Positions 25,789 to 34,976 of a stretch of 64,000 bases of DNA are shown one piece after another. Source of the DNA: Methanobacteriota archaeon (GTDB lineage Archaea; Halobacteriota; Methanosarcinia; Methanosarcinales; Methanosarcinaceae); the NCBI GenBank assembly GCA_016841625.1, contig JAENYU010000010.1, forward strand, positions 55,048-119,047, written 5' to 3'. The number at the start of each line of letters is the position of its first letter. Position 1 is the stretch's first letter. A model generated the notes under the pieces. The model was not told the origin of the DNA, made no database searches, and saw nothing but the letters and a program-made list of their open reading frames with translations. The position numbers and the translations under genes were made by a program.

Positions 25789-25830
25789 AAATGTGATGAC
25801 TTTAGTTAAAAATGTGATGATTTTAGTTAA
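25789..25830 (+). promoter_or_regulatory. 21-bp direct repeat upstream of the ACT-hom operon
   Basis: AAATGTGATGACTTTAGTTAA is followed at once by AAATGTGATGATTTTAGTTAA (one change is C to T). The pair lies 60-100 bp before the ATG at 25892 and downstream of two TATA-like elements (AATTATATAAC near 25725, GAATATATTTG near 25768), a plausible operator position. Confidence 0.45.
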
Positions 25831-25891
25831 TACCTTTTTGCTTCTCATATCTTGAAGATACTTCATAACTGAAATTACACCGAGGGACAAT

Positions 25892-26395
25892 ATGCGAGTT
25901 TCCATGGACATTGAATTAAAGGACGTGCCCGGTCAGATGCTTTTAGCCCTTCAACCTCTGTCGGAATGCAGGGCTAACCTGATCACTGTTTTGCACCACC
26001 ACCAGAAGCTTACTCCCCGAAAAACGGTTCCTGTGCAGCTCGTACTCGAAACCAGACCCGAAAATATCGCAGCCATCAAAGCAAGGCTTGAAAAGAACGG
26101 AATCAAAGTCGTAAGGGTCGGTGAGCATCGTTTCAGGGAAAGTATAAACGTGGTTCTGATAGGGCACGTGGTCCATAGCGGGATTCAGGATACCATCGAT
26201 GAAATAGACAAGACCGGGTTTGCCGAGGTCGTGGACCTCACCCTTTCAATGCCCGGCATCGATATGCTTTCTTCGGCTCTCATTAAGATCAATGCCCTGG
26301 GGAAAGAGGAAATCCAGAAGGCGCTCAACATCCTGAAAGAGGTATCAGCAAAGAAAGATCTGCTGATGGTCCTGCCAATAGACGTCCAGGCTTGA
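25892..26395 (+). CDS. ACT-domain amino-acid-binding protein
   Basis: 167-aa protein with an N-terminal ACT domain (MRVSMDIELKDVPGQMLLALQPLSE, read as MRVSMDIELKDVPGQ then MLLALQPLSE) and a second ACT-like half. ACT domains sense amino acids and regulate enzymes allosterically. It lies 25 bp upstream of hom, and the encoded homoserine dehydrogenase has no ACT domain of its own. A separate regulatory subunit for threonine or methionine feedback is therefore likely but inferred from context. Confidence 0.8.
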   Translation: MRVSMDIELKDVPGQMLLALQPLSECRANLITVLHHHQKLTPRKTVPVQLVLETRPENIAAIKARLEKNGIKVVRVGEHRFRESINVVLIGHVVHSGIQDTIDEIDKTGFAEVVDLTLSMPGIDMLSSALIKINALGKEEIQKALNILKEVSAKKDLLMVLPIDVQA

Positions 26396-26420
26396 AAAAA
26401 GATCTTAGGAGGATTTTAAG

Positions 26421-27419
26421 ATGAAAACAGTACGCTGTTCAATTATCGGGTTCGGCGCGATCGGACAGGGCGTAGCCGAGGTGCTCCTGATGAAGAAAGA
26501 GTACCTGGAAAATATAGGCCTCGACGTCCGCGTGGTCGCGGTAGTGGACTCGAAAGGTGCGACCATATCTCCCGATGGAGTGGATCTTGCTGATTGCCTT
26601 GCCCGCAAAAAGGAAAAGAGAACGGTTGCCCTGGAAAAAATCACGGGCCTCGAAGTCATCAAGTCCATCGACCATGAACTGGTAATCGAAACCACTCCCA
26701 CTAACATCGAAACCGGAGGTGCCGGGCTTCTGAACATGCTTGCGGCTTTTGAAATGGGACGGGACGTGGTTACTTCTAACAAGGGACCCCTGACCCTCAG
26801 GTACCGGGAACTCGTGGAAACCGCAAAGGCAGCAGGTTCCAGTTTCAGGTTTGAGGCCACAGTTGGTGGTTCGATGCCCGTCCTCAACTTTGCAAAAGAA
26901 GTCCTGGCCGGAAACAATATCCGGAGTGTCAAAGGCATCCTGAATGGGACCTGTAACTATATCCTGACAAGGATGCTGGAAGAAAGGGCAAGTTACACCG
27001 ACATCCTTGCCGAGTCCATGGAACTCGGGATTGCGGAGACCGATCCAACTTACGATGTGGAAGGAATCGATTCCGCCTGCAAACTAGTAATCCTTGCAAA
27101 CGCCATTTTCGGGCTGGAAGCCACCTACAGGGATGTTGACGTTACGGGAATCACGAAAATCACTCCCGAAGCCCTGGAAATGGCTTACGAGAACGGGCAC
27201 GTGATCAAACTCATAGGGGAAGTCAGCAGGGAACGGATCCATGTGGCTCCCAGGCTTGTCCCCATTAACCATCCCCTGGCTGTGGGAGGGACCCTCAACG
27301 TAGCTTCCCTGGATACCGAACTTGCAGGAGAAATCACTGTCACGGGCAAGGGTGCCGGCTCTGTGGAGACCGCAAGTGCAATCCTCAGTGACCTGGTCTC
27401 TATTTACAGGGAGCAGTAA
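26421..27419 (+). CDS. hom: Homoserine dehydrogenase
   Basis: 332-aa NAD(P)-dependent enzyme reducing aspartate semialdehyde to homoserine for threonine and methionine synthesis. N-terminal dinucleotide loop GFGAIGQG (residues 9-16). The catalytic and substrate region includes TSNKGPL, GGSMPVLNF, GILNGTCNYILT and DPTYDVEGID SACK. The C-terminal ACT domain of longer versions is absent; the product of the preceding gene may supply it. SD AGGAGG lies 7-8 nt before the ATG. Confidence 0.95.
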   Translation: MKTVRCSIIGFGAIGQGVAEVLLMKKEYLENIGLDVRVVAVVDSKGATISPDGVDLADCLARKKEKRTVALEKITGLEVIKSIDHELVIETTPTNIETGGAGLLNMLAAFEMGRDVVTSNKGPLTLRYRELVETAKAAGSSFRFEATVGGSMPVLNFAKEVLAGNNIRSVKGILNGTCNYILTRMLEERASYTDILAESMELGIAETDPTYDVEGIDSACKLVILANAIFGLEATYRDVDVTGITKITPEALEMAYENGHVIKLIGEVSRERIHVAPRLVPINHPLAVGGTLNVASLDTELAGEITVTGKGAGSVETASAILSDLVSIYREQ

Positions 27420-27513
27420 AAGGAAACCAGAAGGCTACGGATCAAAATCCGGGTGCCTGAAGGGCTAAACTCGCCAATACATCGTAAACAAAAAGATAAA
27501 AAATACTGGGACC

Positions 27514-29217
27514 ATGACAAGCTTCAGGGAATTTGCAGAGACCTGCCAGGCCGTCGAGAAGATCTCGAGTACTATCGAAACCACGAATAAGGTTTCGGAA
27601 TTTCTACGGAAAGTGGATGTTGAAGAACTGCCCCTGGCAACCCACTTCATCATGAGTGAAGTCTTCCCTGCCTGGACAGGAAAACAGCTGGGGATCGGGA
27701 CCAGCCTCCTTTATGCGGCCCTCTCGAAAGCGTCGGGGATGTCTGTGAAGAGTATTGAAGGCCTGATCCGGACCACAGGGGACATAGGGGAGACCGCCCT
27801 CCTGATCCTGAAGGAGAAGAGGAAAAACCAGGTCACTTTTACTTCTTTCCTGGAAGAGGAATCCGAATTTTCCATCTCCGATGTATACCAGCGTTTCATT
27901 ACCGCATCCGAAGCCACGGGAAAAGGTTCCCAGAACTTGAAAATCAAAAACCTCCAGTTCCTTTTCAACTCTTCCGACCCGAGGGAAGCAAAATACATCG
28001 CCCGCCTTGCCCTTGAGGAGCTGCGCATCGGGGTTGGGGAAGGGGTCGTCCGAGATGCCATCGCAAAGGCTTTCGATGTGCCTGTGGATGTTGTGGAACA
28101 TGCTTTCATGGTTACAAACGACCTCGGAGTTGTGGCTGCAGCAGCCAGGACCGAGGGAGTTGAGGGCCTGAAAAAGCTTGGGATCGAAATAAACCGCCCC
28201 ATCAAGATGATGCTCTCCCAGATCAGCCCGGACATAGGAACCGATATAGGGGACATGAAGGAAGCTGCAATTGAATGGAAGTTCGACGGGGCCAGGGTCC
28301 AGATCCACAAGGACGGAGATTCGGTAACCATTTTCTCAAGAAAACTCGAAAACGTCACGAACTCCCTCCCCGACCTTGTGGAAATTGTCCGGAAGCATGT
28401 AAAAGCCGACTCCGCAATCCTGGACGGGGAAGCCGTAGCCGTGGCAGAAGACGGAAAGCCGAGGGCTTTTCAGGAGATCCTGAAGCGTTTCCGGCGCAAG
28501 TATGACGTGGCTGAAAAAGCCGTCTCTATTCCGATCCAGCTCAACCTCTTTGACATCATGTACCTGAACGGAGATACCCTTATCTACCTCCCCCTCCGCG
28601 AAAGGCGAAAAGCCCTCAGCTCCTGCGTGGAAAGCTCGGTTGAGAACTCCAGGTCCATTTCCGTAGACGAGCAGATCATCACAGGCGACCTAAAAATCGT
28701 GGAAAAGATATACAAGGAAGCCCTGGATGCCGGGCACGAAGGCATAATGGTCAAAAACCCGGATTCCGTTTATTCCCCGGGCAAACGCGGCAAGAACTGG
28801 CTCAAGAAAAAGCCTCTCATGGAAACCCTCGACCTGGTGATCATCGGAGCAGAATGGGGTTTTGGAAGGCGTGCCAATCTTATCGGCTCGTATACAGTCG
28901 GTTGCTACGACCCGGAGACCACCCGTTTCCTGCAGATCGGCAAAGTAGGCACCGGCCTGAGTGACGAACAACTCAAAGAGCTCACCGAAATGCTCTCCGG
29001 GCTCATGGGCGGGGAAGCCGGAGGAGTCTTTGCCGTCCGGCCAAAAGTAGTGGTTGAAATCGCTTTCGAAGAAATCCAGAAGAGCCCCAACTACGACTCG
29101 GGTTTCGCCATGCGCTTCCCCCGCTTCATCCGAATCCGGGACGATAAAGCCCCTGATGAAGCCGACAGCATCCAGCGGATCGAAAGGGTCTATTCCCAGC
29201 AGCGGAAAAAGTTGTGA
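27514..29217 (+). CDS. lig: ATP-dependent DNA ligase
   Basis: 567-aa archaeal/eukaryotic-type DNA ligase that seals nicks through a ligase-AMP intermediate. N-terminal helical DNA-binding domain (residues about 1-215), adenylation domain with the nucleotide-accepting K256 in [10 protein letters not shown], further motifs [25 protein letters not shown] and WLKKKP, and a C-terminal OB domain ending near [17 protein letters not shown]. Length is normal for archaeal replicative ligase. It lies downstream of hom in the same direction but 94 bp away; metabolic linkage is unlikely. Confidence 0.96.
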   Translation: MTSFREFAETCQAVEKISSTIETTNKVSEFLRKVDVEELPLATHFIMSEVFPAWTGKQLGIGTSLLYAALSKASGMSVKSIEGLIRTTGDIGETALLILKEKRKNQVTFTSFLEEESEFSISDVYQRFITASEATGKGSQNLKIKNLQFLFNSSDPREAKYIARLALEELRIGVGEGVVRDAIAKAFDVPVDVVEHAFMVTNDLGVVAAAARTEGVEGLKKLGIEINRPIKMMLSQISPDIGTDIGDMKEAAIEWKFDGARVQIHKDGDSVTIFSRKLENVTNSLPDLVEIVRKHVKADSAILDGEAVAVAEDGKPRAFQEILKRFRRKYDVAEKAVSIPIQLNLFDIMYLNGDTLIYLPLRERRKALSSCVESSVENSRSISVDEQIITGDLKIVEKIYKEALDAGHEGIMVKNPDSVYSPGKRGKNWLKKKPLMETLDLVIIGAEWGFGRRANLIGSYTVGCYDPETTRFLQIGKVGTGLSDEQLKELTEMLSGLMGGEAGGVFAVRPKVVVEIAFEEIQKSPNYDSGFAMRFPRFIRIRDDKAPDEADSIQRIERVYSQQRKKL

Positions 29218-29295
29218 ACTTTGGCTGGGGAATCTTTTTAATTTTTTTGTGAGTTCCAAACTAAGTTTAATTTCTGAGTTTCAAATCCTGAAATC

Positions 29296-29368
29296 TCAAA
29301 AATACTTAAACAGGTCACCCCTCAAAAATACTTAAACAGGTCACCCCTCAAATATACTTAAACAGGTC
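29296..29368 (-). repeat. 26-bp tandem repeat spanning the engB stop codon
   Basis: On the minus strand GACCTGTTTAAGTATATTTG-AGGGGT (the last engB codons Asp-Leu-Phe-Lys-Tyr-Ile-stop) is followed by two more copies, with TGA at 29350, 29324 and 29298. Copies 2 and 3 differ from copy 1 only by A to T in the Ile codon position. Confidence 0.9.
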
Positions 29369-29977
29369 GTCCCGTTTCATTTCGTGCAGCCTGTCCCGCA
29401 GGAGGCTCTTGAGGGGTTTTAACTCCCCTTTCTTGACGCTAATCGGGGCGATCAGGTGTTTCCAGTTTTCCCATGGGGGCTCAAGCCCAAGGCGGCCTGT
29501 GATTTCATCCAGGAGAGGGCCATACTCGTTTTCTTTGACTTTGTCCATCTTGTTTGCAGCTATCAGGGTATCGATCCCGACTTCCCTCAGGAAATCAAAC
29601 ATCTCAATGTCAATGGGGATCTGGTCCCTGGCATCCCAGCGGTCGACGACATCAGGGAAGAAGGGGCCGTCTATCACAAGGACCCCAAGCTTGATCCTTT
29701 CGGCATTGTTTTCGATGTAGTGTACGATATTGTCTTTCACGATGTCCTGTTTCCGGTCCTTGACCCCGCTCATAAAACCAAAGCCCGGCATGTCGGTGAC
29801 GAGCAGGTCCGAGAGCTGGACATGGAAGGGGCGCAGGGTAACCCCGGGGCGTCTCCCCACTCTTACCTTTGCTCCGAAAAGTTCCTTTATGAGAGATGAT
29901 TTGCCCACGTTAGAGCGTCCGACGAAGAGGATTTCAAGGTTTGTACCTCTATATTCCACGGTCTTGCTTACTTTCAT
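29348..29977 (-). CDS. engB: EngB/YihA-type GTPase
   Basis: 209-aa translation-associated GTPase that in bacteria helps large ribosomal subunit assembly. G1 is GRSNVGKSS (residues 20-28), G3 DMPGFG, G4 ANKMDK, G5-like region ISVKKGE. Start ATG at 29977 lies 7 bp after the DHH gene stop on the same strand, so the two form an operon. The C-terminal six codons and stop are tandemly repeated downstream. Confidence 0.92.
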   Translation of the reverse strand: MKVSKTVEYRGTNLEILFVGRSNVGKSSLIKELFGAKVRVGRRPGVTLRPFHVQLSDLLVTDMPGFGFMSGVKDRKQDIVKDNIVHYIENNAERIKLGVLVIDGPFFPDVVDRWDARDQIPIDIEMFDFLREVGIDTLIAANKMDKVKENEYGPLLDEITGRLGLEPPWENWKHLIAPISVKKGELKPLKSLLRDRLHEMKRDDLFKYI

Positions 29978-29984
29978 TTTTTCT

Positions 29985-30983
29985 TTACCTCATTTCTGCT
30001 TCTCCAATCCCGGCATCGAAGGCGTGGAGAAAAGCCTCAAAGGAGTCTTCAGGGATGCGTGCCCCTCCCGCGAGGGGATGCCCTCCGCCATTTCCTCCGA
30101 ACTGCGGGGCAATGCTACGCAGGAGCCGGTTCACGTCTGCCTGTCCCCTGGAACGGATGCTCAGGTCGTATATCCCTTTTTTCGGGCGGTGTTCGGCTGC
30201 AATGCCAACTTCCCTCCGTCCGTATGAGGCTGCATAGATAGCCGCTTTTGAAATGGAGTTATTCGTATTTACAATATACGCGCTGTTTTTCAGGACTTTC
30301 ACGTTTTGTTTGACAAAGACCCGGATTTTTTCCTCGTTCAGAGCCGCATCCCGGGCAAGCTCCAGAAGACCCGGGATCCCTGAAGGAATCCTGTCCCTTG
30401 ATAGAGGGTTCAGGAGTGTCCTCTTGAATTCGTAGTCCTTGCCTTTCTGGAGCACCGCCTGGATCAGGGTCCCTGCCTGGAAGTAGAGGCTTCTTTTGTC
30501 CCAGTCCTTGACCCAGCGCTTCACGTGGGGCGTGTTGTCGCAAAAGTCTCCTATGGCCCCGTAGATGGCAACCCTCCTCATGTCCCGACTCAGGAGGTCT
30601 TCAAAGACGCGGAAGGTTAGTTCTGAGGTGCAGGGACCTGTGTAATCATTGTAAAACCATTCTTCCTTCCCTTTTTCTTCTTCCACGCAGCTTTCCGGGA
30701 GAGGGTGATGATCGATATAGTAGAGGTTGCACTTTTCTGCAAGTACCTGAAGCCTGGAATAAAGTTCGAGGCAGTGCCTTTCATTAATTGCAATGTCACA
30801 GATGATTAGGGTTTTAACGTCTCTTATCTCGTTCAGCTTATCCAGGAGATTAACCGGATTTGTAAAGTATACGGACGCCCCCGGGTAGGCACTCTTTGCA
30901 ATGGCACCAGAGCATATCCCGTCCGAATCTCCGTGGGTCAGGATCAGGGTTTTTGCTGTTAGTAAGTTCTGGGTTTTTTTCAT
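29985..30983 (-). CDS. DHH-family phosphoesterase (RecJ/NrnA-like)
   Basis: 332-aa two-domain DHH protein: motif I THGDSDGICSG (residues 16-26), motif II CDIAINE, motif III YIDHHPLPES, and the DHHA1 domain with GGNGGGHPLAGGARI near 298-312. These are Mn-dependent phosphodiesterases acting on short oligonucleotides, single-stranded DNA or cyclic dinucleotides; which applies here is not settled. Start ATG at 30983 after GGAAG. Overlapping operon with engB. Confidence 0.88.
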   Translation of the reverse strand: MKKTQNLLTAKTLILTHGDSDGICSGAIAKSAYPGASVYFTNPVNLLDKLNEIRDVKTLIICDIAINERHCLELYSRLQVLAEKCNLYYIDHHPLPESCVEEEKGKEEWFYNDYTGPCTSELTFRVFEDLLSRDMRRVAIYGAIGDFCDNTPHVKRWVKDWDKRSLYFQAGTLIQAVLQKGKDYEFKRTLLNPLSRDRIPSGIPGLLELARDAALNEEKIRVFVKQNVKVLKNSAYIVNTNNSISKAAIYAASYGRREVGIAAEHRPKKGIYDLSIRSRGQADVNRLLRSIAPQFGGNGGGHPLAGGARIPEDSFEAFLHAFDAGIGEAEMR

Positions 30984-31375
30984 TCTGGGCTTCCTTTTTT
31001 CTTTTAGTAGAGAGTAAATAAGTTTCTGTTCTTATTTTTAAGCTTTTATTTATTTTCCGACAGAGGGGTTTATTCTCCAGAAAGAGACCTTGAAAAATCA
31101 GTTTCTTTCGGTAAATGGGGAGCTGGTTGAAAAATGTATGAACAAATGGAATGAGTAAATGGAATGAGTAAATCGAAGAGTTGAAAAAGGAATTAGCAAA
31201 TGGAATGTGTAAAGCAGAAGAAATGAGCAAATGGGGAATTTAAAAGAAGAGAATTTTTGAGAAATAAATAGGAGAAAAGTTGATACTCCCCGGAAATCCG
31301 GGAAAGCACCTTAAAAAGAGTGTTTGAAAAAGGGAATCTCAAAAGAGCGCCTAAAACCGCTCTCCGGAGTAATTT
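30984..31375. other. Intergenic region with AATGGAATGAGTA-type repeats
   Basis: No gene supported. About 31140-31242 holds five to six imperfect 13-15-bp copies of AAATGGAATGAGTA on the + strand (pyrimidine-rich on the transcribed minus strand). It lies between the surface-protein stop and the DHH start and probably contains the 3' end of one transcript and the promoter of the other. Confidence 0.4.
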
Positions 31376-32977
31376 TCAGACAAGCCCTTTTTTTCTGAGC
31401 CCAGCAACTCCCAGCAGCCCGATGACCGCAAGCAGGGAACCAAAGCCCGGGGTATCTTCGATCTCCTCTTCGGTCCCGCTGGTTTTCACATAGCTATCGG
31501 ATTCTTCGTTCTTTTCCTTGTTGGATTCCGTTGACCCTGCAGGCTGCTGCTCACTGCTCGCTTCCAGGATCAGGGTTCCCACATTCACGACAGGCGGGGT
31601 CGCGGAATAGACTTCTCCCCTGTAGTCTTCAAGGTCAAGGAAAGTTGCCTTGCAGGGGGGCAGCTGGATTTTCCCGTCACTGTGCATCTGCATGATGTAT
31701 TTTATGGTCTTTGACCCGCCGCCGCTCTTGAGGACTCCTTTGTAGCTCATTTCCCCGCTTATGAATTTGGCTTCTGGAGGAACGGTATCTGTAACTGTCA
31801 CGCTTGCGTCAACGTTACCTGAGTTCTTTACGGTGAGCGTGACCGTCAGTTCATCCCCTTTCTCAAGCTGCTGTGTGCTGAGTGATTTGGTAAGTATTAT
31901 GTTTGGCCCGTAGACTTTGGTCTTATCGGAATTGTCGGATTCGATTTTCTTACTCGCCCCGTTGGGCAGGGTGAAAGTAGCAACTGCTTTGGGGAAGGTG
32001 AAATCTCCGGGTTTTTCCGGGATCAGGGTATACTTGAATACATCCGCAGCAACTTCCCCCGCTTCCAGGGAAAGGGTTGTGCCAAGCTCCATCTCTTCTT
32101 CAAAACGCATTCCTGAGACCAATTTATCCGTAAGTTCGATATCTTTAATGTCGCAGAGTCCTCCGTTCCGGACTGTTACCGAAACGTATACAGGCTCTCC
32201 CATGTGGCGTTCTTTAGTGGCGCTCTTCGAAACTATAAGGTCCCATTTCCTCTTGATTTTTATGTTCTTGGACCCTTCGGCTTCGTACTCCCCATCCTTG
32301 ATATCCACACCCTCGGTCTTTGCGATAATTTTGTAATCGGTATCTTCCAGAGGCACTGGCGTCTTCAATGTAAGAGTAATAGGCTCCAATGCTTCGCCTT
32401 TCAAGATCTTTGTGTAAGTGTGCTTTGTTTTTCCGCTTAGAACCTCAAGCCCAGCAGTGTCGATTGTTACCACAATATCTTCAGCTTTTGCGTCCCCGTC
32501 ATTCTTGACGTTTATCGTGACCTCGATCTTGCCGTCTGAAGCCGATTTCGGGTCATAGCTGTCCTGGTCTGTGTCAACGTCGGTATCGAAACCGGGTTTT
32601 CCCCTCAACCAGACCTCCAGTTTTGCAGTAGGTTCCCATTCGTCGTTTTGCCATACTCTGGTATCCTTCGTGACACTTACTGCTTTGATTTTGATTTCAT
32701 CGTCGTATGTAAAAAAATATGGAGCAGAGTTGGCCGAAAGAGGGGAAGTTACAAGTTCTTCTCCTTCTTTGGATAGTGAAATGAACACGAAACCTTCTTC
32801 GTTAAAGTCTTCAGCCCGAATCACATATTCACCAACCTGGAATGATTCGCCCCAGCCTATTGTATTTGTTGTATCCAGTACATACTGGATGTTTTCATCA
32901 TCTGCAAAAGCTGGTGTACAGAAAAAGGAAAGAAAAAGGACAAAAGAAAGTGCCAGAAGTAAGTTTTTTTTAACCAT
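31376..32977 (-). CDS. Cell-surface protein with CARDB/DUF11 domains and PGF-type anchor
   Basis: 533-aa exported protein. Signal peptide 1-25. N-terminal beta domain with S-layer-like phrases (WGESFQVGEYVIRAEDF) to about 130. Three Ig-like conserved-repeat domains follow (about 135-235, 245-350, 355-465; IDLTD/KNSGNVDASVTVTDTVPPEAKF style), then a Ser/Glu linker and the anchor TPGFGSLLAVIGLLGVAGLRKK at the C-terminus, matching PGF sorting signals processed by archaeosortase. SD GGGAGGG before the ATG. Located outside the cell, joined to the membrane or S-layer; partner unknown. Confidence 0.85.
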   Translation of the reverse strand: MVKKNLLLALSFVLFLSFFCTPAFADDENIQYVLDTTNTIGWGESFQVGEYVIRAEDFNEEGFVFISLSKEGEELVTSPLSANSAPYFFTYDDEIKIKAVSVTKDTRVWQNDEWEPTAKLEVWLRGKPGFDTDVDTDQDSYDPKSASDGKIEVTINVKNDGDAKAEDIVVTIDTAGLEVLSGKTKHTYTKILKGEALEPITLTLKTPVPLEDTDYKIIAKTEGVDIKDGEYEAEGSKNIKIKRKWDLIVSKSATKERHMGEPVYVSVTVRNGGLCDIKDIELTDKLVSGMRFEEEMELGTTLSLEAGEVAADVFKYTLIPEKPGDFTFPKAVATFTLPNGASKKIESDNSDKTKVYGPNIILTKSLSTQQLEKGDELTVTLTVKNSGNVDASVTVTDTVPPEAKFISGEMSYKGVLKSGGGSKTIKYIMQMHSDGKIQLPPCKATFLDLEDYRGEVYSATPPVVNVGTLILEASSEQQPAGSTESNKEKNEESDSYVKTSGTEEEIEDTPGFGSLLAVIGLLGVAGLRKKGLV

Positions 32978-33532
32978 AGTTATCCCTCCCTGAAATTACA
33001 CTGGTGATAAAGTGCCCCCATGCTCCGGAAACATTTACGCATTTTTTTGTGTATTACTTTAAGTGATAATCGCTATAGATTGGTATATTGTTTGTACACT
33101 GTGACTAAATTTTTTCATCAGGTAATTTCATTTTGCGGCTTTCTTCTCTTTTTATAGTGCTATTTTTGCCTGTATACCTGTAATTTGACTGATGTCTTTG
33201 TAAATATCTTTCTTGAACATATTATAAGTTTTGTGGATGTCTATAGTAAATTTTTTGAGATTTTTGGATGATGAAGGTTTATGAACCGTTCCCTTTTCAC
33301 CTCCTGCGCCCTGCTGTGCGAATTAAAGAAAAGTTTAAATAGGGGGCAACCTCCTCAGAAAACTGGACTTTAAAAAAGTTCAGGGTTTAAGAGCGCAGGA
33401 TGTTTACATGAAGAGTATGTAATCGAGAAGAGGATATTGATCAGGAAAGGGACGTTTAAATATCCATGCCAACTTAGTACGTGACGTATCCTGAAATAGT
33501 AAGGAATTTACATCTATTAGAGGGGCTTTTCC
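32978..33532. other. Long intergenic region between surface protein and Nif3 genes
   Basis: 555 bp without a supported gene. The left part is AT-rich and should hold the surface-protein promoter. At 33303-33399 a possible folded element is framed by CCTGCGC and GCGCAGG (7 bp), with an internal CTGGACTTT/AAAGTTCAG stem at 33363-33382 and a TATA-like TTTAAATA at 33334-33341. The right part (33466-33500) contains the short palindrome-like AGTACGTGACGTA before nif3. Confidence 0.35.
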
Positions 33533-34282
33533 ATGGAACTTAAAAAAATAGTGGAAATTCTTGAAGAAATCGCACCTCCTGAACTTTCGGAGGACTTTGA
33601 CGAAGGCAGGATAGGGCTCATCCTGAACCTGGAAAATGACGTTAAGAAAATTGCAGTTGCCCTGGACGCAAACACTTACGTCCTTGAAAAAGCCTCTGAA
33701 ATTGGTGCGGATCTGCTAATTACCCACCATACCCTGATCTTCAGGCCGGTAAATATAATTTCAAAGCCTCTTGCAGCCTCTCTAAAGCTTGCCCTTAATA
33801 ACGGGATATCCCTCTACAGCATGCATACCAATTACGACAGGGTTAAAGGAGGAGTAAATGACGTGCTTGCGGCACGCCTAAGGCTCCGAAATGTCGAGGA
33901 AGCGGGAATGGGACGGATCGGGGAAGTCTACCCCTGCTCTTCCGCGGAAATGGCTGCCCGTGTCTCGGAGTGCCTGAAGACCCCTGTCATGTATGCCGGG
34001 GAAAAAGAGGAGATAAGGCGTGTAATGGTTTACGGAGGCAGTGGCTTTCGGAACGAGTACCTCCAAATTGCCCGAGAAAGGGGCGCTGAAGCCTTTGTGT
34101 CCTCCGAACTGAAGCATGAAGTCCTCAGGTCGAACGGAGATCTCTGCCTGATAGATGCCACCCACTATGCCACGGAAAACCCCGGAATGGAAGCCCTCTG
34201 CCTCAGGCTCCGGGAACTGCTAGACATCGAGGTCGAATTTATCGAGCAGTCTTCAGGGCTCAAAACGATCATGCGGGTCTGA
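33533..34282 (+). CDS. Nif3-like dinuclear metal centre protein
   Basis: 249-aa member of the Nif3/NIF3L1 family (also annotated GTP cyclohydrolase I type 2-like), which form toroidal hexamers with a two-metal site. Metal ligands are visible in LITHHTLIF (residues about 62-70), MHTNYDRVKGGVND and the C-terminal HYATENPGME. True reaction unknown. GAGGGGC lies before the ATG. A 49-aa ORF follows after 53 bp. Confidence 0.88.
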   Translation: MELKKIVEILEEIAPPELSEDFDEGRIGLILNLENDVKKIAVALDANTYVLEKASEIGADLLITHHTLIFRPVNIISKPLAASLKLALNNGISLYSMHTNYDRVKGGVNDVLAARLRLRNVEEAGMGRIGEVYPCSSAEMAARVSECLKTPVMYAGEKEEIRRVMVYGGSGFRNEYLQIARERGAEAFVSSELKHEVLRSNGDLCLIDATHYATENPGMEALCLRLRELLDIEVEFIEQSSGLKTIMRV

Positions 34283-34335
34283 GTCTTTCTGAACATTTCT
34301 GAGAATAGATCAAAATTAAAATTGAAGAGATCGGC

Positions 34336-34485
34336 ATGAAAGAAAAAACCGATAAAATGGAAAAAGAAAAAGGGCTGGATGACGATGCTCTGGAAGTACT
34401 GCTCAACGAACAACTTAAAATGCAGGTTCGTTCCGATTACAGGCGAAGCCTCGGAAACGAGCATCAAAGGCGATATATGGAATAA
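34336..34485 (+). CDS. Small charged hypothetical protein
   Basis: 49-aa frame (MKEKTDKMEKEKGLDDDALE ... QRRYME) rich in Lys, Glu and Asp with a likely helical centre (LEVLLNEQLKMQVRSDYRR). Only a weak purine-rich SD (GAAGAGA) precedes it. Coding status rests on amino-acid pattern and position after nif3. Confidence 0.4.
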   Translation: MKEKTDKMEKEKGLDDDALEVLLNEQLKMQVRSDYRRSLGNEHQRRYME

Positions 34486-34530
34486 GCCTATGTTTTCCAG
34501 TGCATGCCTTTTTGTGCACCTCTTGATTTC

Positions 34531-34752
34531 TTAATGTTTACACTGTCTTCTTATCAGTTCTTTTTTATGCTCTGGTTTTCTAACCGTTTTTGTAGCTGGA
34601 ATACTGACACCTAATAGTTTTTTAGCTGCATGTGAGTTCAGCATTGCTCCCGAAAGTAAAACCAGCCATCCGACCGGAAACAGGATCAACAAAAGGCAGT
34701 ATGTCGAAACCAAAACTACAAGCGACTTTCCTGCAAAGCCTCTTACGCTCAC
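34531..34752 (-). CDS. Small membrane protein, LFPVGW family, copy 1
   Basis: 73-aa protein if started at GTG 34752, which has GGGGGTGA just upstream. The longer frame to 34821 lacks support. It aligns with the product at 44491-44670: AGKSLVVLVSTYCLLLILFPVGWLVLL against AGKSIVTAIAFYSLLLVLFPVGWIVLL (each shown in two parts if split after residue 14). One or two membrane helices followed by a basic tail. No known family. Confidence 0.65.
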   Translation of the reverse strand: MSVRGFAGKSLVVLVSTYCLLLILFPVGWLVLLSGAMLNSHAAKKLLGVSIPATKTVRKPEHKKELIRRQCKH

Positions 34753-34976
34753 CACAGTCACCCCCCGTGTGCTTGTAAAGGCCAGTTTCGCAGTAGATAG
34801 TCCCCTGTAAGTCCGTGCCATTTTCCGAGTAGAATATCTTGGCAGTACTCTTCCAGTCGCGGGCTTACTGGATACTTTTTTTCATTAAGTTTGTGCCATT
34901 TTAGGACATGTAGATATATGTTCTGCCCATTATATGAATGCTTGCTTAAGCACTAAATTTGCATACAAAGTTCCCT

